14,122 nt of DNA from an uncultured Collinsella sp. (GCA_900765185.1 CAAFQT010000228.1:1-14122), one strand, 5' to 3'; shown: positions 7,261 through 14,122, counted from the first letter of the stretch. The notes: generated by a model from the sequence alone, not told the origin. Made by a program: numbers and translations.

Positions 7261-8066
7261 CGTCCATCACGCTCCCATGCAACGAACTGTTCAGGCCAGC
7301 CCTGAACTTGTGGCTGAATATGCTCGGCGCAGCCCTTAAATGCCGTTTGGGCCGTGGCGAGCGATGCCCCATGCTTTCCATGCGGAAAGACATGTAGGCT
7401 AAAGCCAATCCCGTGGTCGGCAAGAGCCTGCGCAAGAAGGAGGCTATTTTGAACTGGTACCGATGCATCCTCGGCGGTATGCCACAAGAACGTACGGGGG
7501 AAGCCATCGCCCACCATATTCTCGATCGACAACTTTTGAGCCAAAGCGCCGTCGGCACCCGTTAGGTGTTCAAACGAACCACGATGAGCATAGGCCCCCG
7601 AGCTTACGACCGGATAGCCCAAGCAAAGTGTGTCAGGCCGAATCGACTCAGGCGATGCCGCAATCGACTCTGCAAGCCAGGGTTGGTCCCAAAGCGCCCC
7701 GAGCAAGCCAACCAGATGCCCACCGGCCGAAAAACCCATGACCGTAATCCGATCAGGATCGACACAGTACTCTGCCGCATGGCCTCGGACGGTATCGACC
7801 GCCCGCGCGAGTTCTTGCAATGCCAGCGGATAGACAGCCGGAGCAACCGAGTAGTTCAGCACAAACGCTTGGTAGCCCATCGCCAACAAACGGAGCGCTA
7901 CCGGCTCGCCTTCGCGCGGCGAAACGTGATCGTAGCCGCCTCCTGGCACGACCACAACTGCAGGCAGCGGTTTTAAAGCATAAGCATCTTCGGTCGGGGC
8001 AAAAACATAAGACGCAATCGTGGCAGACGAGCCATCGACCCCGACAGGAATCGTTTTATTGAGCAT
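7257..8066 (-). CDS. Alpha/beta-hydrolase, probable acetyl esterase (BD-FAE/Axe-like)
   Basis: The 269-residue hydrolase has an oxyanion motif PGGGY (41-45), nucleophile elbow GFSAGG (S113), acid D200 in TAEDASVPVQNS and H232 in HGKHG, in the order and spacing expected of small acetyl-xylan or feruloyl esterase-like proteins. The start is ATG at 8066 behind AAAGGGA; the open frame further upstream overlaps a hairpin and is not protein-like. It has no signal peptide. Its stop overlaps the start of the methylesterase fusion by 4 bases (ATGA), so the two are very likely translationally coupled. In this cluster its likely job is deacetylation of imported pectin fragments, with related hemicellulose substrates possible. 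Confidence 0.82.
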   Translation of the reverse strand: MLNKTIPVGVDGSSATIASYVFAPTEDAYALKPLPAVVVVPGGGYDHVSPREGEPVALRLLAMGYQAFVLNYSVAPAVYPLALQELARAVDTVRGHAAEYCVDPDRITVMGFSAGGHLVGLLGALWDQPWLAESIAASPESIRPDTLCLGYPVVSSGAYAHRGSFEHLTGADGALAQKLSIENMVGDGFPRTFLWHTAEDASVPVQNSLLLAQALADHGIGFSLHVFPHGKHGASLATAQTAFKGCAEHIQPQVQGWPEQFVAWERDGR

Positions 8067-8118
8067 GTGTTCCCTTTCACCATGATGCGTAGCGCAGCGC
8101 ACACGGCCGTATCGCATA

Positions 8119-8155
8119 AGGGCTGCATTGCCGATCTATCCGACAATGCAGCCCT
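8119..8155 (-). terminator. Perfect 12-bp stem after the polygalacturonase gene
   Basis: AGGGCTGCATTG (8119-8130) pairs exactly with CAATGCAGCCCT (8144-8155) around a 13-base loop. It lies just past the polygalacturonase stop and before the esterase gene. Only two T residues follow the stem on the minus strand, so it is a poor intrinsic terminator. It could be a partial terminator or a hairpin protecting the 3' end of the polygalacturonase message. Confidence 0.5.
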
Positions 8156-8170
8156 GGTCATCAACCCGGG

Positions 8171-9766
8171 TTAGGAACTGACGGCTTTGTCGACGTTCTG
8201 GAGCTGCAGCTCCTCGCCGTCCTGGCCCTCAATAACCACATTTTGCAGGTCGAGTACCTTGACGTTTTGCGCGATGATGCCCTGGCGCACCATCGGCTCC
8301 ACACCACAGGCCATGGCCGGCACAAAGGGCTCGGCATCGTCGGCAAAGGTAACGTGAACGTCTTGGAACGTCAGACGTGTCACCTTGCTCTCGGGCAGAC
8401 CCGTGATATAGGCCACGGCAGCATGGCAGTTGGTGGCCTCGATATCGCAAAACGTCGTGGCACCAAAGCCGGGCGTGCGGTCGTCGACAGGCAAAGCCTC
8501 GCGAGACTGCACGTAATCGGTCTTGCCGTCCTTGTCACAGAAGTAGAAGGAGTTGACCACGAAGGGCGTGAGCACCTCGTCCATGCGAATGTGCTCAAAG
8601 GTGATGCCCTCGTTAACGGCGTCCTTGCCGCGCCCGCGGCGGGTCTTGACGCGCAGGCCGCGGTCGGTGCGCTCAAAGAGGCACTTGCTCACGGTAAGGT
8701 CCTTGATGCCGCCGGCAGCCTCTGAACCCAGGACCACGGCGCCGTGACCATCGTGCATGTAGCAGTGAGAGATCAGCACGTCGTGCGTGGCGGGACGAAG
8801 CTCGGGCTCAATGCCCAGCTTGCCGCTCTTGATGGCGATGCAGTCGTCACCCACTGAGAACTGACAACCAAGGATGCGAACAAAACCGCAGCTCTCGGGA
8901 TCGAAGCCGTCGGTGTTGTGGGAGTTCTTGGGGCCCTCGATGGACAGGCAGAGCGCATCGACGTGCTCGCACAGGATGGGATGGATATTCCACGCCGGGC
9001 TGTTGCGCACGGTGAAGCCGGCCAAGCTCACGTTCTCACACTCGGATAGGAAGATCATGCGCGGGCGGGCGACCTCGCGGCCCTCCTCCGGGCGAAAGAT
9101 GTTCTTAAAGTCCTTGTTCCACCAGTTGTCCTCGGCAAAATCAGTCTGACCGTCGATCGCGCCGCGACCATAGATGCACACGTCGTGCACGCTCAGACCC
9201 GTAAAGGTAGAGCAGTAGGTCGAGAAGCTCTCGCCCTCCCAGCGGCCCAGGGGCAGCATATCGGTGCCGGCATACCCGGCGCCCTCGTTGCCCGTGACCG
9301 TGCCCGGAATGTAGGCAAGCGAGGCACGCTCGTGGCGGGCCAGCAGCACCGCTCCCTCGGCGAGCTCGATGTTGATATTGCTCTTAAGGAAGAGAGACTT
9401 GATGCGATAACTACCGGCGGGGATCAGCACGCGGCCACCCTTGGGGCAAGCCATGATGGCAGCCTGGATGTTGGTGGTGTCATCATGCTCGGCATCACCC
9501 TTGGCGCCACAGTCGCGAACGTTGATGGTAAAGGGCTCAGCCGGCGTGGTGACACCTACGCTCAGCTCACGCTCGCCACAAACAAAACGAACCAGGTTGC
9601 GCTTGCCGGGGGTCAGGCCGTCGACATAGGTCTCGACCGTATTCGTGGTACCAGCGGGCTCGTCGTTGACAAAGATCTCCCACGTATCGGCACAGGTAAA
9701 GTAGCCGCCGTCGTCAAGCTCGATCACGGCCGCGCGGGCGTTGCGCCAGATAACGTTCGTCTCCAT
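8171..9766 (-). CDS. GH28 polygalacturonase (exo-type likely), cytoplasmic
   Basis: The 531-residue glycoside hydrolase family 28 enzyme hydrolyses alpha-1,4 bonds between galacturonic acid units. Residues 1 to about 80 resemble a small beta-sandwich (fibronectin III-like) domain, and the rest is a beta-helix starting at the pectate-lyase-like INVRDCGAKGD. The family's active-site motifs are intact: NTDGFD (N284, D286), VGDDC (D307, D308), GHG (H341) and RGLRVK (R372, K374). The N-terminal extra domain and the layout resemble exo-polygalacturonases, so release of mono- or digalacturonate is likely but not proven. ATG at 9766 is preceded by GAGGGAG with a 6-base spacer; an upstream in-frame TTG lies inside that same ribosome binding region. 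There is no signal peptide, unusual for an enzyme meant for polymers and consistent with a role on imported oligomers. Confidence 0.9.
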   Translation of the reverse strand: METNVIWRNARAAVIELDDGGYFTCADTWEIFVNDEPAGTTNTVETYVDGLTPGKRNLVRFVCGERELSVGVTTPAEPFTINVRDCGAKGDAEHDDTTNIQAAIMACPKGGRVLIPAGSYRIKSLFLKSNINIELAEGAVLLARHERASLAYIPGTVTGNEGAGYAGTDMLPLGRWEGESFSTYCSTFTGLSVHDVCIYGRGAIDGQTDFAEDNWWNKDFKNIFRPEEGREVARPRMIFLSECENVSLAGFTVRNSPAWNIHPILCEHVDALCLSIEGPKNSHNTDGFDPESCGFVRILGCQFSVGDDCIAIKSGKLGIEPELRPATHDVLISHCYMHDGHGAVVLGSEAAGGIKDLTVSKCLFERTDRGLRVKTRRGRGKDAVNEGITFEHIRMDEVLTPFVVNSFYFCDKDGKTDYVQSREALPVDDRTPGFGATTFCDIEATNCHAAVAYITGLPESKVTRLTFQDVHVTFADDAEPFVPAMACGVEPMVRQGIIAQNVKVLDLQNVVIEGQDGEELQLQNVDKAVSS

Positions 9767-9800
9767 GGATTTCTCCCTCAAAAAGATGCTCTAAAGGCAA

Positions 9801-9806
9801 ATTGTA
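9801..9806 (-). promoter_or_regulatory. Possible -10 element (TACAAT) before polygalacturonase
   Basis: TACAAT on the minus strand lies just past the symporter terminator and about 35 bases before the polygalacturonase start. The region 17 bases further upstream (GGCACG) is a poor -35 and lies inside the terminator stem. No operator box of the shared type is present. The esterase operon may therefore use a weak promoter of its own or depend on read-through from the symporter gene. Confidence 0.25.
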
Positions 9807-9813
9807 CGCTGTT

Positions 9814-9858
9814 GAAAAAGGGCCGTGCCTGCCGGCGGAATTCCGGTGGCACGGCCCT
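9814..9858 (-). terminator. Intrinsic terminator after the symporter gene
   Basis: On the minus strand a perfect 10-bp stem, GGGCCGTGCC paired with GGCACGGCCC (arms 9848-9857 and 9820-9829), is followed by TTTTTC. The loop can pair further around CGGAATTCCG. It stands about 24 bases past the symporter stop and is a textbook rho-independent terminator, separating the symporter from the polygalacturonase unit. Confidence 0.9.
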
Positions 9859-9881
9859 GTGATTTGGACGATATGTCGGCC

Positions 9882-11441
9882 TTACTCGGCGGGGGTTACG
9901 CTACCGTCCTGGAAGCCAACGTTGTTGTGGGCAAAGCAGTCCTCGTACTTAAAGCCGGAGAGTTCCTCGCAAAGCGCCTTGACCTCAGGCTTGACGTCGG
10001 CCATCTTGCCACCCTCCTTGACGCGGTGAATCTCGTCGCAAAGGATGTCGCACTGCTCCTTGTCGATCTTGATGCCGCGGGCAAGGACGGCCGCAAGCAG
10101 GAAGAAGCCGGCGCAGCCGATGATCATGTAGCCGCAGATATACAGAGGCACGGTAGCGGGCTGGGTCACGGCGTCGCTATTGCCGGCGGTCTGAATGAAG
10201 CCGGAGGCAGCAAGGACGATAGCCCACACGTTGACGGCGATAGCCTGGGCGATCTGCTGGCAGAGCTGCTGTGCGGAGCTGTAGATGCCCTCGCGACGAC
10301 GCAGGGTGATGAGTTCATCGACATCGGGGATGTAGTTGAGCAGAACATCGGGCAGGTACTGGAAGCCGACGTAGAAGAACTTCCAGATGGCGAAGATGAT
10401 GGGGTAGGCGATCATGGCGATGGCGACCGTGGAGGTGCCGTTGATCTGACCAAAGGCGAAGTAGTTGTAGGCAATGATGCACGCAGCGCAACCGACATTT
10501 GCGAGGTACCAAGACTTGTGGAAGCCCTTCTTGGCCATGAGGGCGACCCAGATGGCGGTGCAGACGATAGCGACGACCTTGCCAGGCATCTCCATCACGG
10601 ACTCGTAGGACTTAGGAATCTGCAGGCAGTAGACGATGAAGAAGGACAGGCAGGCAGACCAGCAGGCAGCAGCGAGCTTCGTGGAGACCTGTGCATACAG
10701 GACCTTGCGGAAGGACTTGTTGCGGAAGGTGGAGATAACGTCCACAAAGAACTTCTTGATACCCTCGCCGACGCTCTCGATCTTCTCCTGAGCGACCTCC
10801 TCGGGGGTGTGCTCCCACGTGGACAGGTACACGCAGAGCAGCGAGATTGCCATGACCGAAGCGTTGACCGTAGCGATGATGAAGTAGCTGAACGGGTTGG
10901 TCTCGCCGAAGGTGCCAAAGCCGAAGCCCACAAGTGCAGCCATCAGGAAGCCGGCAGCGTTACCAAAGAGATGCTTGTAGCCGGTGAGGTACGTACGCTC
11001 CTTAAAGTCGTCGGTCATCTCGATGGTAAGCGGCGACAGGTTGGCGGTGCAGAACGTGTACGCGACGTTGTAGATCAGGTACAGCACAAAGTAGTACGGG
11101 AAGCCGAACGGCGTAGCCACAAAGATGAGCGGCTCGGCGACCATCATCGGGATTGCCAACAAGATCCAGAAACGGCGGCGGCCAAAGATACGGCCGATCT
11201 TGGTAGCGTAAAAGTTATCGGCCACAAAGCCCATGAGCGGGCACAGAATGGCGTTGAGATAGATGGCGAACGAGCTGATCAACGCAGCCTCGCCTGCGGA
11301 CAGACCGCACTCCGTGGACAGGAACAGCACCATGTAGCTGTGCGTAAAGGTCAGGGCACCGGAATTGAGCATACCGCCCATACCAAAGCCCAAGCGCGTC
11401 CAGAATGTGATCTTACGCTTTTTTCCGATCTTATTAGTCAT
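9882..11441 (-). CDS. GPH-family (MFS) sugar/uronide:cation symporter
   Basis: The 519-residue, strongly hydrophobic protein has about twelve membrane segments and resembles glycoside-pentoside-hexuronide:cation symporters such as MelB and GusB. N-terminal landmarks are GFGMGGMLNSGAL in the first segment and the loop motif GFVADNF..KIGRIFGRRRFW, with the GRRR basic cluster typical of the family. After the last segment comes a hydrophilic tail of about 60 residues. ATG at 11441 follows AGAGGGAG by 4 bases, whereas the open frame upstream (from 11492) lies in the promoter leader. By context it imports galacturonides, methylated or acetylated short oligomers or monomers; specificity cannot be read directly. 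It is a single-gene unit between two terminators, controlled by a cluster of operator boxes, and is the only transporter in view. Confidence 0.88.
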   Translation of the reverse strand: MTNKIGKKRKITFWTRLGFGMGGMLNSGALTFTHSYMVLFLSTECGLSAGEAALISSFAIYLNAILCPLMGFVADNFYATKIGRIFGRRRFWILLAIPMMVAEPLIFVATPFGFPYYFVLYLIYNVAYTFCTANLSPLTIEMTDDFKERTYLTGYKHLFGNAAGFLMAALVGFGFGTFGETNPFSYFIIATVNASVMAISLLCVYLSTWEHTPEEVAQEKIESVGEGIKKFFVDVISTFRNKSFRKVLYAQVSTKLAAACWSACLSFFIVYCLQIPKSYESVMEMPGKVVAIVCTAIWVALMAKKGFHKSWYLANVGCAACIIAYNYFAFGQINGTSTVAIAMIAYPIIFAIWKFFYVGFQYLPDVLLNYIPDVDELITLRRREGIYSSAQQLCQQIAQAIAVNVWAIVLAASGFIQTAGNSDAVTQPATVPLYICGYMIIGCAGFFLLAAVLARGIKIDKEQCDILCDEIHRVKEGGKMADVKPEVKALCEELSGFKYEDCFAHNNVGFQDGSVTPAE

Positions 11442-11520
11442 CGAGCTCCCTCTCTTTTCTCGATTGTCTTGTAACAAGACAGTTGAGTCCACACTGACAT
11501 CTGTCTGCCCAGCGTTCAGG

Positions 11521-11532
11521 GTGAACGTTTAG
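11521..11532. promoter_or_regulatory. Operator box 3 (GTGAACGTTTAG) before the symporter
   Basis: The left half is an exact GTGAACGTT and the right half is degenerate. It lies at the predicted transcription start of the symporter promoter, 40 bp centre to centre from box 4. A reversed half-site CGTTCA at 11513-11518 stands immediately beside it, separated by GGG. Confidence 0.65.
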
Positions 11533-11536
11533 TTAG

Positions 11537-11565
11537 ATTATGCGCGATTGCTTACGACAGGTGAA
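11537..11565 (-). promoter_or_regulatory. Candidate promoter of the symporter gene
   Basis: Minus-strand TTCACC (11560-11565; four of six consensus bases) and CATAAT (11537-11542; five of six) are separated by exactly 17 bases. The -35 is part of the perfect operator palindrome (box 4), and the predicted start near 11530 falls in box 3. Occupation of either box would block RNA polymerase, pointing to repression in the absence of inducer. The leader to the ATG would be about 90 bases. Confidence 0.6.
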
Positions 11566-11572
11566 CGTTCAC
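11561..11572. promoter_or_regulatory. Operator box 4, perfect palindrome GTGAACGTTCAC
   Basis: This 12-bp box is exactly its own reverse complement with a central CG step, as in LacI-family operators, and is the best copy in the window. It overlaps the candidate -35 of the symporter promoter. Confidence 0.8.
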
Positions 11573-11586
11573 TTGAATAATATCCT

Positions 11587-11613
11587 TGAACGGTCGATTT
11601 TTACCGCTGAACG
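11587..11613. promoter_or_regulatory. Two degenerate TGAACG half-sites
   Basis: TGAACG occurs at 11587-11592 and 11608-11613, 21 bp apart (two helical turns), each followed by G rather than T. They extend the operator cluster upstream of the symporter promoter and could be weak auxiliary sites. The remaining sequence between 11442 and 11796 shows no gene. Confidence 0.35.
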
Positions 11614-11681
11614 GACACAATTGAGATCCTCACACCTATTTTCTGCTGGTAAAGGTGCCATGCTGGACAGCCATGAGATAG

Positions 11682-11693
11682 GTGAACGTTTAT
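11682..11693. promoter_or_regulatory. Operator box 5 (GTGAACGTTTAT), distal to the symporter
   Basis: It is preceded by ATAG, the same extended context as box 1. It lies 121 bp centre to centre from box 4 and about 35 bases from the uxaA terminator. It is too far upstream to cover the candidate symporter promoter, so it would act through looping or control a second promoter. Confidence 0.6.
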
Positions 11694-11728
11694 CAAATTT
11701 TCCAACATATTCACTTAACCACGAAACG

Positions 11729-11761
11729 AAAAAGCCCCGCCTGGAACACTCCCGACGGGGC
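11729..11761 (-). terminator. Intrinsic terminator after uxaA
   Basis: On the minus strand GCCCCG (11756-11761) pairs with CGGGGC (11734-11739), followed by TTTTTCG. It lies about 35 bases past the uxaA stop and ends the uxaBA transcript before the symporter regulatory region. Confidence 0.85.
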
Positions 11762-11796
11762 CGATGACATCGCGCTATGCTTGGGCGCACTTGCCG

Positions 11797-13281
11797 CTAC
11801 AAGCAGACGCCGTCCTTCCAGATACTGATCTCGTGACAGCCACGGCGCTCGGCACTCGTGAGCTTACCGCTCGCCGTCTGTAGCACCAGCTGGTACAAAT
11901 CGCGGGCGGCCTCGTCGAGCGTGCGCTCACCCGTGGCAATCACGCCGGCGTTAAAGTCCATCCAATTGGCCTTGTGGTCGCACAGACGCTGGTTGGTGAA
12001 CACCTTGAGCGTAGGCGCCGGCGCACCAAACGGCGTGCCGCGGCCGGTCGAAAACAGGATCACGTGGCAGCCGGCAGCCGTCAGGGCCGTGGTGGATACC
12101 ATGTCGTTGCCCGGACCGCACAGCATGTTCAGGCCATGCTTGGTAGCCTGACCGGCATACGGCAGCACGTCGACGATGGGGGCAGAGCCGCCCTTTTGCA
12201 CGCAGCCGCAGCTCTTGTCCTCGAGCGTGGTGATGCCGCCATCCTTGTTGCCGGGGCTCGGGTTCTCGTAGACGACCTCGCCGTGGCTAATAAAGTAGTC
12301 CTTAAAGCCATTGAGCATGTCGGAGGCAGCGTTAAAGACCTGCTCGTTCTCACAGCGATCGAGCAGGATACTCTCGGCGCCAAACATCTCGGGCACCTCG
12401 GTAAGCACCGACGTGCCGCCGCGGGCGACAACCATATCACTCACGCGACCGATCGTGGGATTGGCGGTAATGCCCGAAAGACCGTCGGAGCCGCCGCACT
12501 TAAGTCCAATAACCAGTTCGGAGGCCGGAATGGGCTCGCGCTTGGCTTGCTTGGCGAGGTCTGCCAGCTCGGCCAGAATCTTGTGGCCCTCGATCTGCTC
12601 GTCGGCTACATCCTGGCAGGTGAGAAAACGAACGCGCTCGTGATCGAAGTCACCGAGCTCGTCGAGCACCTGCTGGTGCGTGCAGTTCTCGCAACCAAGC
12701 GACAGGAACAGCACACCGGCCGCATTAGGATGACGCGAGAGCGCCACCAGCAGACGACGCGTCTGGACATGGTCGGCGCCGGTCTGCGAGCAGCCAAAGG
12801 GATGCGGGAAATAGTAAACACCCTCCAGCGAGCCATCGACCAGATCCTGGGCCTGCTCACACATGGCACGGGCGACTTCGTTGACACAGCCGACCGTGGG
12901 AATGATCCACAGCTCATTACGCGTCGCGGCACGACCGTCGGCGCGGCGGAAGCCCATAAAGGTCTCAGGCTCAACGGGATCCACGACCGGATGCGTGGGG
13001 TTGTAGGCGTACTCGACCTCGCCCGAAAGGTTGGTCTTCACATTGTGCGTGTGGAGCCACTGACCGGGCTGGACATCGCCCGTCACGTGCCCGATGGGCA
13101 GACCGTACTTGATGACGTCTTCCCCCGCGGCAATCGAGCGCACAGCCATCTTGTGGCCTTGCGGAATATCCTCCGCGGCCACGACCTCGCCCACCCCGGG
13201 AACCGCGACGGCGGTGCCCTTGGCAAGCGGCGACAGCGCGACGATCACGTTGTCGGCCGGATTGATCTGGATAGTGTTCAT
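11797..13281 (-). CDS. uxaA: Altronate dehydratase
   Basis: The 494-residue protein is full length (about 495 in E. coli) and dehydrates D-altronate to 2-keto-3-deoxygluconate in the cytoplasm, the third step of galacturonate breakdown. Residues 1 to about 95 form the N-terminal SAF-type domain (ending near GQWLHTHNVKTNL). The dehydratase core follows, with conserved cysteine-containing stretches HPFGCSQTG, LGCENCTHQQ, LKCGGSDGLSG and DKSCGCVQKGG that fit a metal-dependent dehydratase. The ATG at 13281 has a modest AGGA about 9 bases upstream. It lies 75 bases after uxaB on the same strand and is followed by a clear terminator, so uxaBA form the end of an operon that begins outside the window. 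Confidence 0.95.
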   Translation of the reverse strand: MNTIQINPADNVIVALSPLAKGTAVAVPGVGEVVAAEDIPQGHKMAVRSIAAGEDVIKYGLPIGHVTGDVQPGQWLHTHNVKTNLSGEVEYAYNPTHPVVDPVEPETFMGFRRADGRAATRNELWIIPTVGCVNEVARAMCEQAQDLVDGSLEGVYYFPHPFGCSQTGADHVQTRRLLVALSRHPNAAGVLFLSLGCENCTHQQVLDELGDFDHERVRFLTCQDVADEQIEGHKILAELADLAKQAKREPIPASELVIGLKCGGSDGLSGITANPTIGRVSDMVVARGGTSVLTEVPEMFGAESILLDRCENEQVFNAASDMLNGFKDYFISHGEVVYENPSPGNKDGGITTLEDKSCGCVQKGGSAPIVDVLPYAGQATKHGLNMLCGPGNDMVSTTALTAAGCHVILFSTGRGTPFGAPAPTLKVFTNQRLCDHKANWMDFNAGVIATGERTLDEAARDLYQLVLQTASGKLTSAERRGCHEISIWKDGVCL

Positions 13282-13356
13282 TGCAAATGGTCCTAACCCT
13301 ACAGGTTGAGCAGAAGTCGAGACGCGGGAACGCCGTCTGGCGCCCGCACCGGAAAT

Positions 13357-14103
13357 TTACGCCTGAGCGTTGGCGAAGGCCTGCTTGGCGCCCTCGGCAC
13401 GCACGACAGCGAGCGCGCTGACGACAAACTCCTCAAGACCTGCGATCTGCGTAAGGTCCTCGCCCCACATCTGCTCGTTGGTGAGCACGTCGTGCACCAG
13501 CTGGGCATCGTCGGCGCCGGCATGGGCGGCGTAGAAGTCGAGCACGAAGGCGTCGTCCTGAGCGGTGTACTCGGTGCCGTCGGAGCGACGCAGGTGCAGG
13601 CCGTCGCCCTCGCGGGACACGAGCTCCTGCGTGTAGAAGGAGATGAGCGTAGCGAGGCTCGTCGCCAGGCACTTGGGCAGGTTGCCGGTCTCGGCAACGT
13701 AGTCCTTGAGCGTGGGCAGGTCGCGAGCGCGCCACTTAGCCGTGGAGTTGAGGCAGATGGAGAGCAGCGCATGATCGATAAACGGGTTGTCGAAGCGGTT
13801 TTCGACGGCGGCGGCAAAGGCCTTGCAGTCCTCGACATCCAAGTCGGCGGCAAGCGTCGGAATGACCTCGTCGTAGAGCATGGTGTTCATGAAGCCGCGA
13901 ATGGTCTCGTCATGCATGCAGTCGCGCACGATATCAAAGCCGGCAACCCAGGAACCCGGAACGAAGGCGGTGTGGGCACCGTTGAGGATGCGGACCTTGC
14001 GCTTCTTGTACGGGGTGACATCGGGGGTCACAAAGACGCCCGGCAGGCCGGCCTTTACGAAGGGAAGCTTCTCGGCAAGCGACTCGTCGCCCTGGATGCC
14101 CCA
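13357..14103 (-). CDS. uxaB: Tagaturonate reductase (altronate oxidoreductase), C-terminal part
   Basis: About 248 residues of the C-terminal half are present; the E. coli enzyme has about 480, so the N-terminal NAD-binding domain lies beyond the contig end. It reduces D-tagaturonate to D-altronate with NADH, providing the substrate of UxaA. It belongs to the long-chain mannitol dehydrogenase family and shows the signature K-x4-N-x2-H in KVRILNGAHTAFVP. The apparent start (GTG at 14118, giving MLFRS) is false because those bases are sequencing adapter; genuine coding sequence ends at about 14103. The gap to uxaA is 75 bases with no terminator. Confidence 0.9.
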   Translation of the reverse strand, partial: WGIQGDESLAEKLPFVKAGLPGVFVTPDVTPYKKRKVRILNGAHTAFVPGSWVAGFDIVRDCMHDETIRGFMNTMLYDEVIPTLAADLDVEDCKAFAAAVENRFDNPFIDHALLSICLNSTAKWRARDLPTLKDYVAETGNLPKCLATSLATLISFYTQELVSREGDGLHLRRSDGTEYTAQDDAFVLDFYAAHAGADDAQLVHDVLTNEQMWGEDLTQIAGLEEFVVSALAVVRAEGAKQAFANAQA

Positions 14104-14122
14104 AGATCGGAAGAGCACACGT
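14104..14122. other. Illumina TruSeq adapter remnant at contig end
   Basis: The last 19 bases read AGATCGGAAGAGCACACGT, identical to the start of the standard Illumina TruSeq read-1 3' adapter. This is a sequencing artefact and not genomic DNA. The A at 14103 may be the A-tail used in ligation. Confidence 0.97.

Noticed and set aside
8351..8362. GTGAACGTCTTG, resembling an operator box
   Set aside because: It lies inside polygalacturonase coding sequence, matches only the left half and has no partner 40 bp away.
9825..11474. 549-codon + strand open frame opposite the symporter
   Set aside because: It is Asp/Gly/Val/Ala-rich antisense of membrane-protein codons, starts inside the terminator hairpin and shows no domain.
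11540..11767. Small + strand open frame (75 codons) in the symporter regulatory region
   Set aside because: It lacks a ribosome binding site, runs through the operator boxes and into the uxaA terminator, and has no recognisable protein features.
11974..13296. 440-codon + strand open frame opposite uxaA
   Set aside because: It is an antisense shadow of a fully recognisable altronate dehydratase, with low-complexity composition.
14104..14118. MLFRS as the genuine N-terminus of UxaB
   Set aside because: These codons are reverse-complemented adapter sequence; the conserved protein is cut by the contig end.

Overview
The window is a high-GC bacterial contig carrying a dense pectin and galacturonate catabolism locus. 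Content, base composition and gene style suggest a gut actinobacterium of the Coriobacteriia (Collinsella-like). That placement is an inference from general familiarity, with no marker gene in the window. Nothing points to phage, plasmid or insertion sequences, and there are no rRNA, tRNA or CRISPR features.

Layout, left to right: a KdpE-type response regulator on the + strand, cut by the left edge; a long inverted repeat between convergent genes; and then ten genes all on the - strand. In transcription order (right to left) these are tagaturonate reductase uxaB (N-terminal half missing), altronate dehydratase uxaA, a terminator, a 355-base regulatory region, a GPH-family sugar:cation symporter, a terminator, a GH28 polygalacturonase, an alpha/beta-hydrolase esterase, a pectin methylesterase fused to a second alpha/beta-hydrolase, an SGNH esterase, a palindromic regulatory region, a GH105 unsaturated (rhamno)galacturonyl hydrolase, a translationally coupled TIM-barrel isomerase/epimerase, and a GltD/NfnB-like flavin oxidoreductase that may be unrelated to pectin.

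How the parts fit: none of the pectin enzymes shows a signal peptide. The simplest reading is that short, still esterified galacturonides are imported by the GPH symporter, stripped of methyl and acetyl groups in the cytoplasm by up to four esterase domains, cut by GH28, and relieved of unsaturated ends by GH105. Galacturonate then runs through UxaB and UxaA to 2-keto-3-deoxygluconate. Uronate isomerase, KDG kinase/aldolase and the regulator are not in view.

Regulation: a LacI-type palindromic box (ideal form GTGAACGTTCAC) recurs upstream of the symporter and upstream of GH105. At both places two boxes lie 40-41 bp centre to centre, one on the candidate -35 and the other at the expected start of transcription. 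This shared arrangement, together with the apparently all-cytoplasmic esterase set, is the most interesting biology here.

Quality warning: the last 19 bases (14104-14122) are Illumina adapter sequence rather than genome. They give the truncated uxaB a false N-terminus.
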